Below are positions 63,823 to 64,000 of a stretch of 64,000 nt of DNA, piece after piece. The position numbers were made by a program, and so were the translations under genes. The notes beneath the pieces were generated by a model, which did no database searches, was not told the DNA's origin, and worked only from the letters and a program-made list of their open reading frames with translations. The stretch comes from Runella rosea (GTDB lineage Bacteria; Bacteroidota; Bacteroidia; Cytophagales; Spirosomataceae), in the NCBI RefSeq assembly GCF_003325355.1, contig NZ_CP030850.1, forward strand, positions 5,511,501 to 5,575,500, written 5' to 3'. Each line of letters begins with the position of its first letter. Position 1 is the first letter of the stretch.

Positions 63823-64000
63823 TTGGTGGCAAAGAATCCGCATTACTTTTCGCAATTGGCGCACGTGGAGGTTTATTCTCCCGATATTGAAAAATCAATT
63901 CACTTCTTCAAAGAAATTGTTGGATTGGACGAAACAGGCCGGGAGGGCGACTCTGTCTACTTCAGGGCTTGGGGAGATTATTTTCATCACACCCTCAAAA
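63823..64000 (+). CDS. VOC-superfamily (extradiol dioxygenase-like) protein, 3' end outside window
   Basis: The frame from TTG 63823 (or GTG 63826) stays open to the window end and encodes PHYFSQLAHVEVYSPDIEK then SIHFFKEIVGL, the first betaalphabetabetabeta module of a vicinal oxygen chelate protein with a candidate metal-ligand His in LAHVEV and another in YFHHTL. An in-frame stop lies at 63811, which fixes the start close to here. Enzyme type (catechol 2,3-dioxygenase or glyoxalase-like) needs the missing part. Confidence 0.8.
   Translation, partial: MVAKNPHYFSQLAHVEVYSPDIEKSIHFFKEIVGLDETGREGDSVYFRAWGDYFHHTLK

Overview
The window reads as chromosome from a Bacteroidota bacterium, most likely Cytophagales and close to Runella or Spirosomataceae (placement inferred from gene families, not from a search). 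Support comes from secreted proteins with MKK-type signal peptides ending in AQ, stand-alone LytTR regulators, a 7TM-DISM/LytTR sensor, two-component beta-propeller kinases, ELWxxDGT repeat proteins, a C-terminal domain ending in a lone Cys, and a TAAATTTG-type promoter. No rRNA, tRNA, prophage, integron or CRISPR array was seen.

Region 1 (1-18.8 kb) is mixed. It holds the end of an ELWxxDGT surface protein, a GH3/beta-lactamase-fold fusion followed by a fragment of a lost paralogue, a TPR/adenylate cyclase, lipoproteins, a WYL regulator with VOC and GyrI-like genes, a cupin/JmjC protein, phosphohexomutase, a periplasmic-binding-like protein, hemL, and a PIN toxin-antitoxin pair with a striking operator palindrome. 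Region 2 (19-28.8 kb) has a heparinase II/III-like lyase, a very large dehydrogenase/HEAT/cytochrome c protein, a low-GC Asp-box lipoprotein and a 7TM-LytTR sensor. Region 3 (28.8-38.6 kb) is AT-richer. It contains a beta-helix/LamG surface protein, two nearly identical tandem secreted proteins whose C-termini diverge abruptly, a LytTR protein, and a divergent two-component pair.

Region 4 (38.7-54.5 kb) begins with a TrpB2-like enzyme and a Nudix-fold regulator with a degraded Nudix box. Divergent from the regulator runs a long co-oriented series: two type-B carboxylesterases, two CE1-like esterases, a Tat-exported TIM-barrel isomerase, a sulfatase, a CitMHS transporter, a REP-associated tyrosine transposase, and a split AtuA pair. 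It resembles a catabolic locus for an esterified, sulfated substrate whose products include a carboxylate, and it lacks SusC/SusD. The transposase gene carries a perfect 28-nt palindrome inside its reading frame, and a second copy supplies its stop codon.

Region 5 (54.5-64 kb) has a Crp/Fnr regulator beside an MFS transporter, a Kv-like channel, a GH3 enzyme divergent from a LacI regulator with a palindromic operator between them, an esterase/SGNH fusion, an AraC regulator, an exported RraA-like protein, a decayed LacI fragment, and the start of a VOC protein cut by the window edge.

The best candidates for something undescribed are the variable-tail tandem secreted proteins under LytTR control, the self-invaded transposase gene, and the SusCD-less esterase/sulfatase/CitMHS/AtuA locus.
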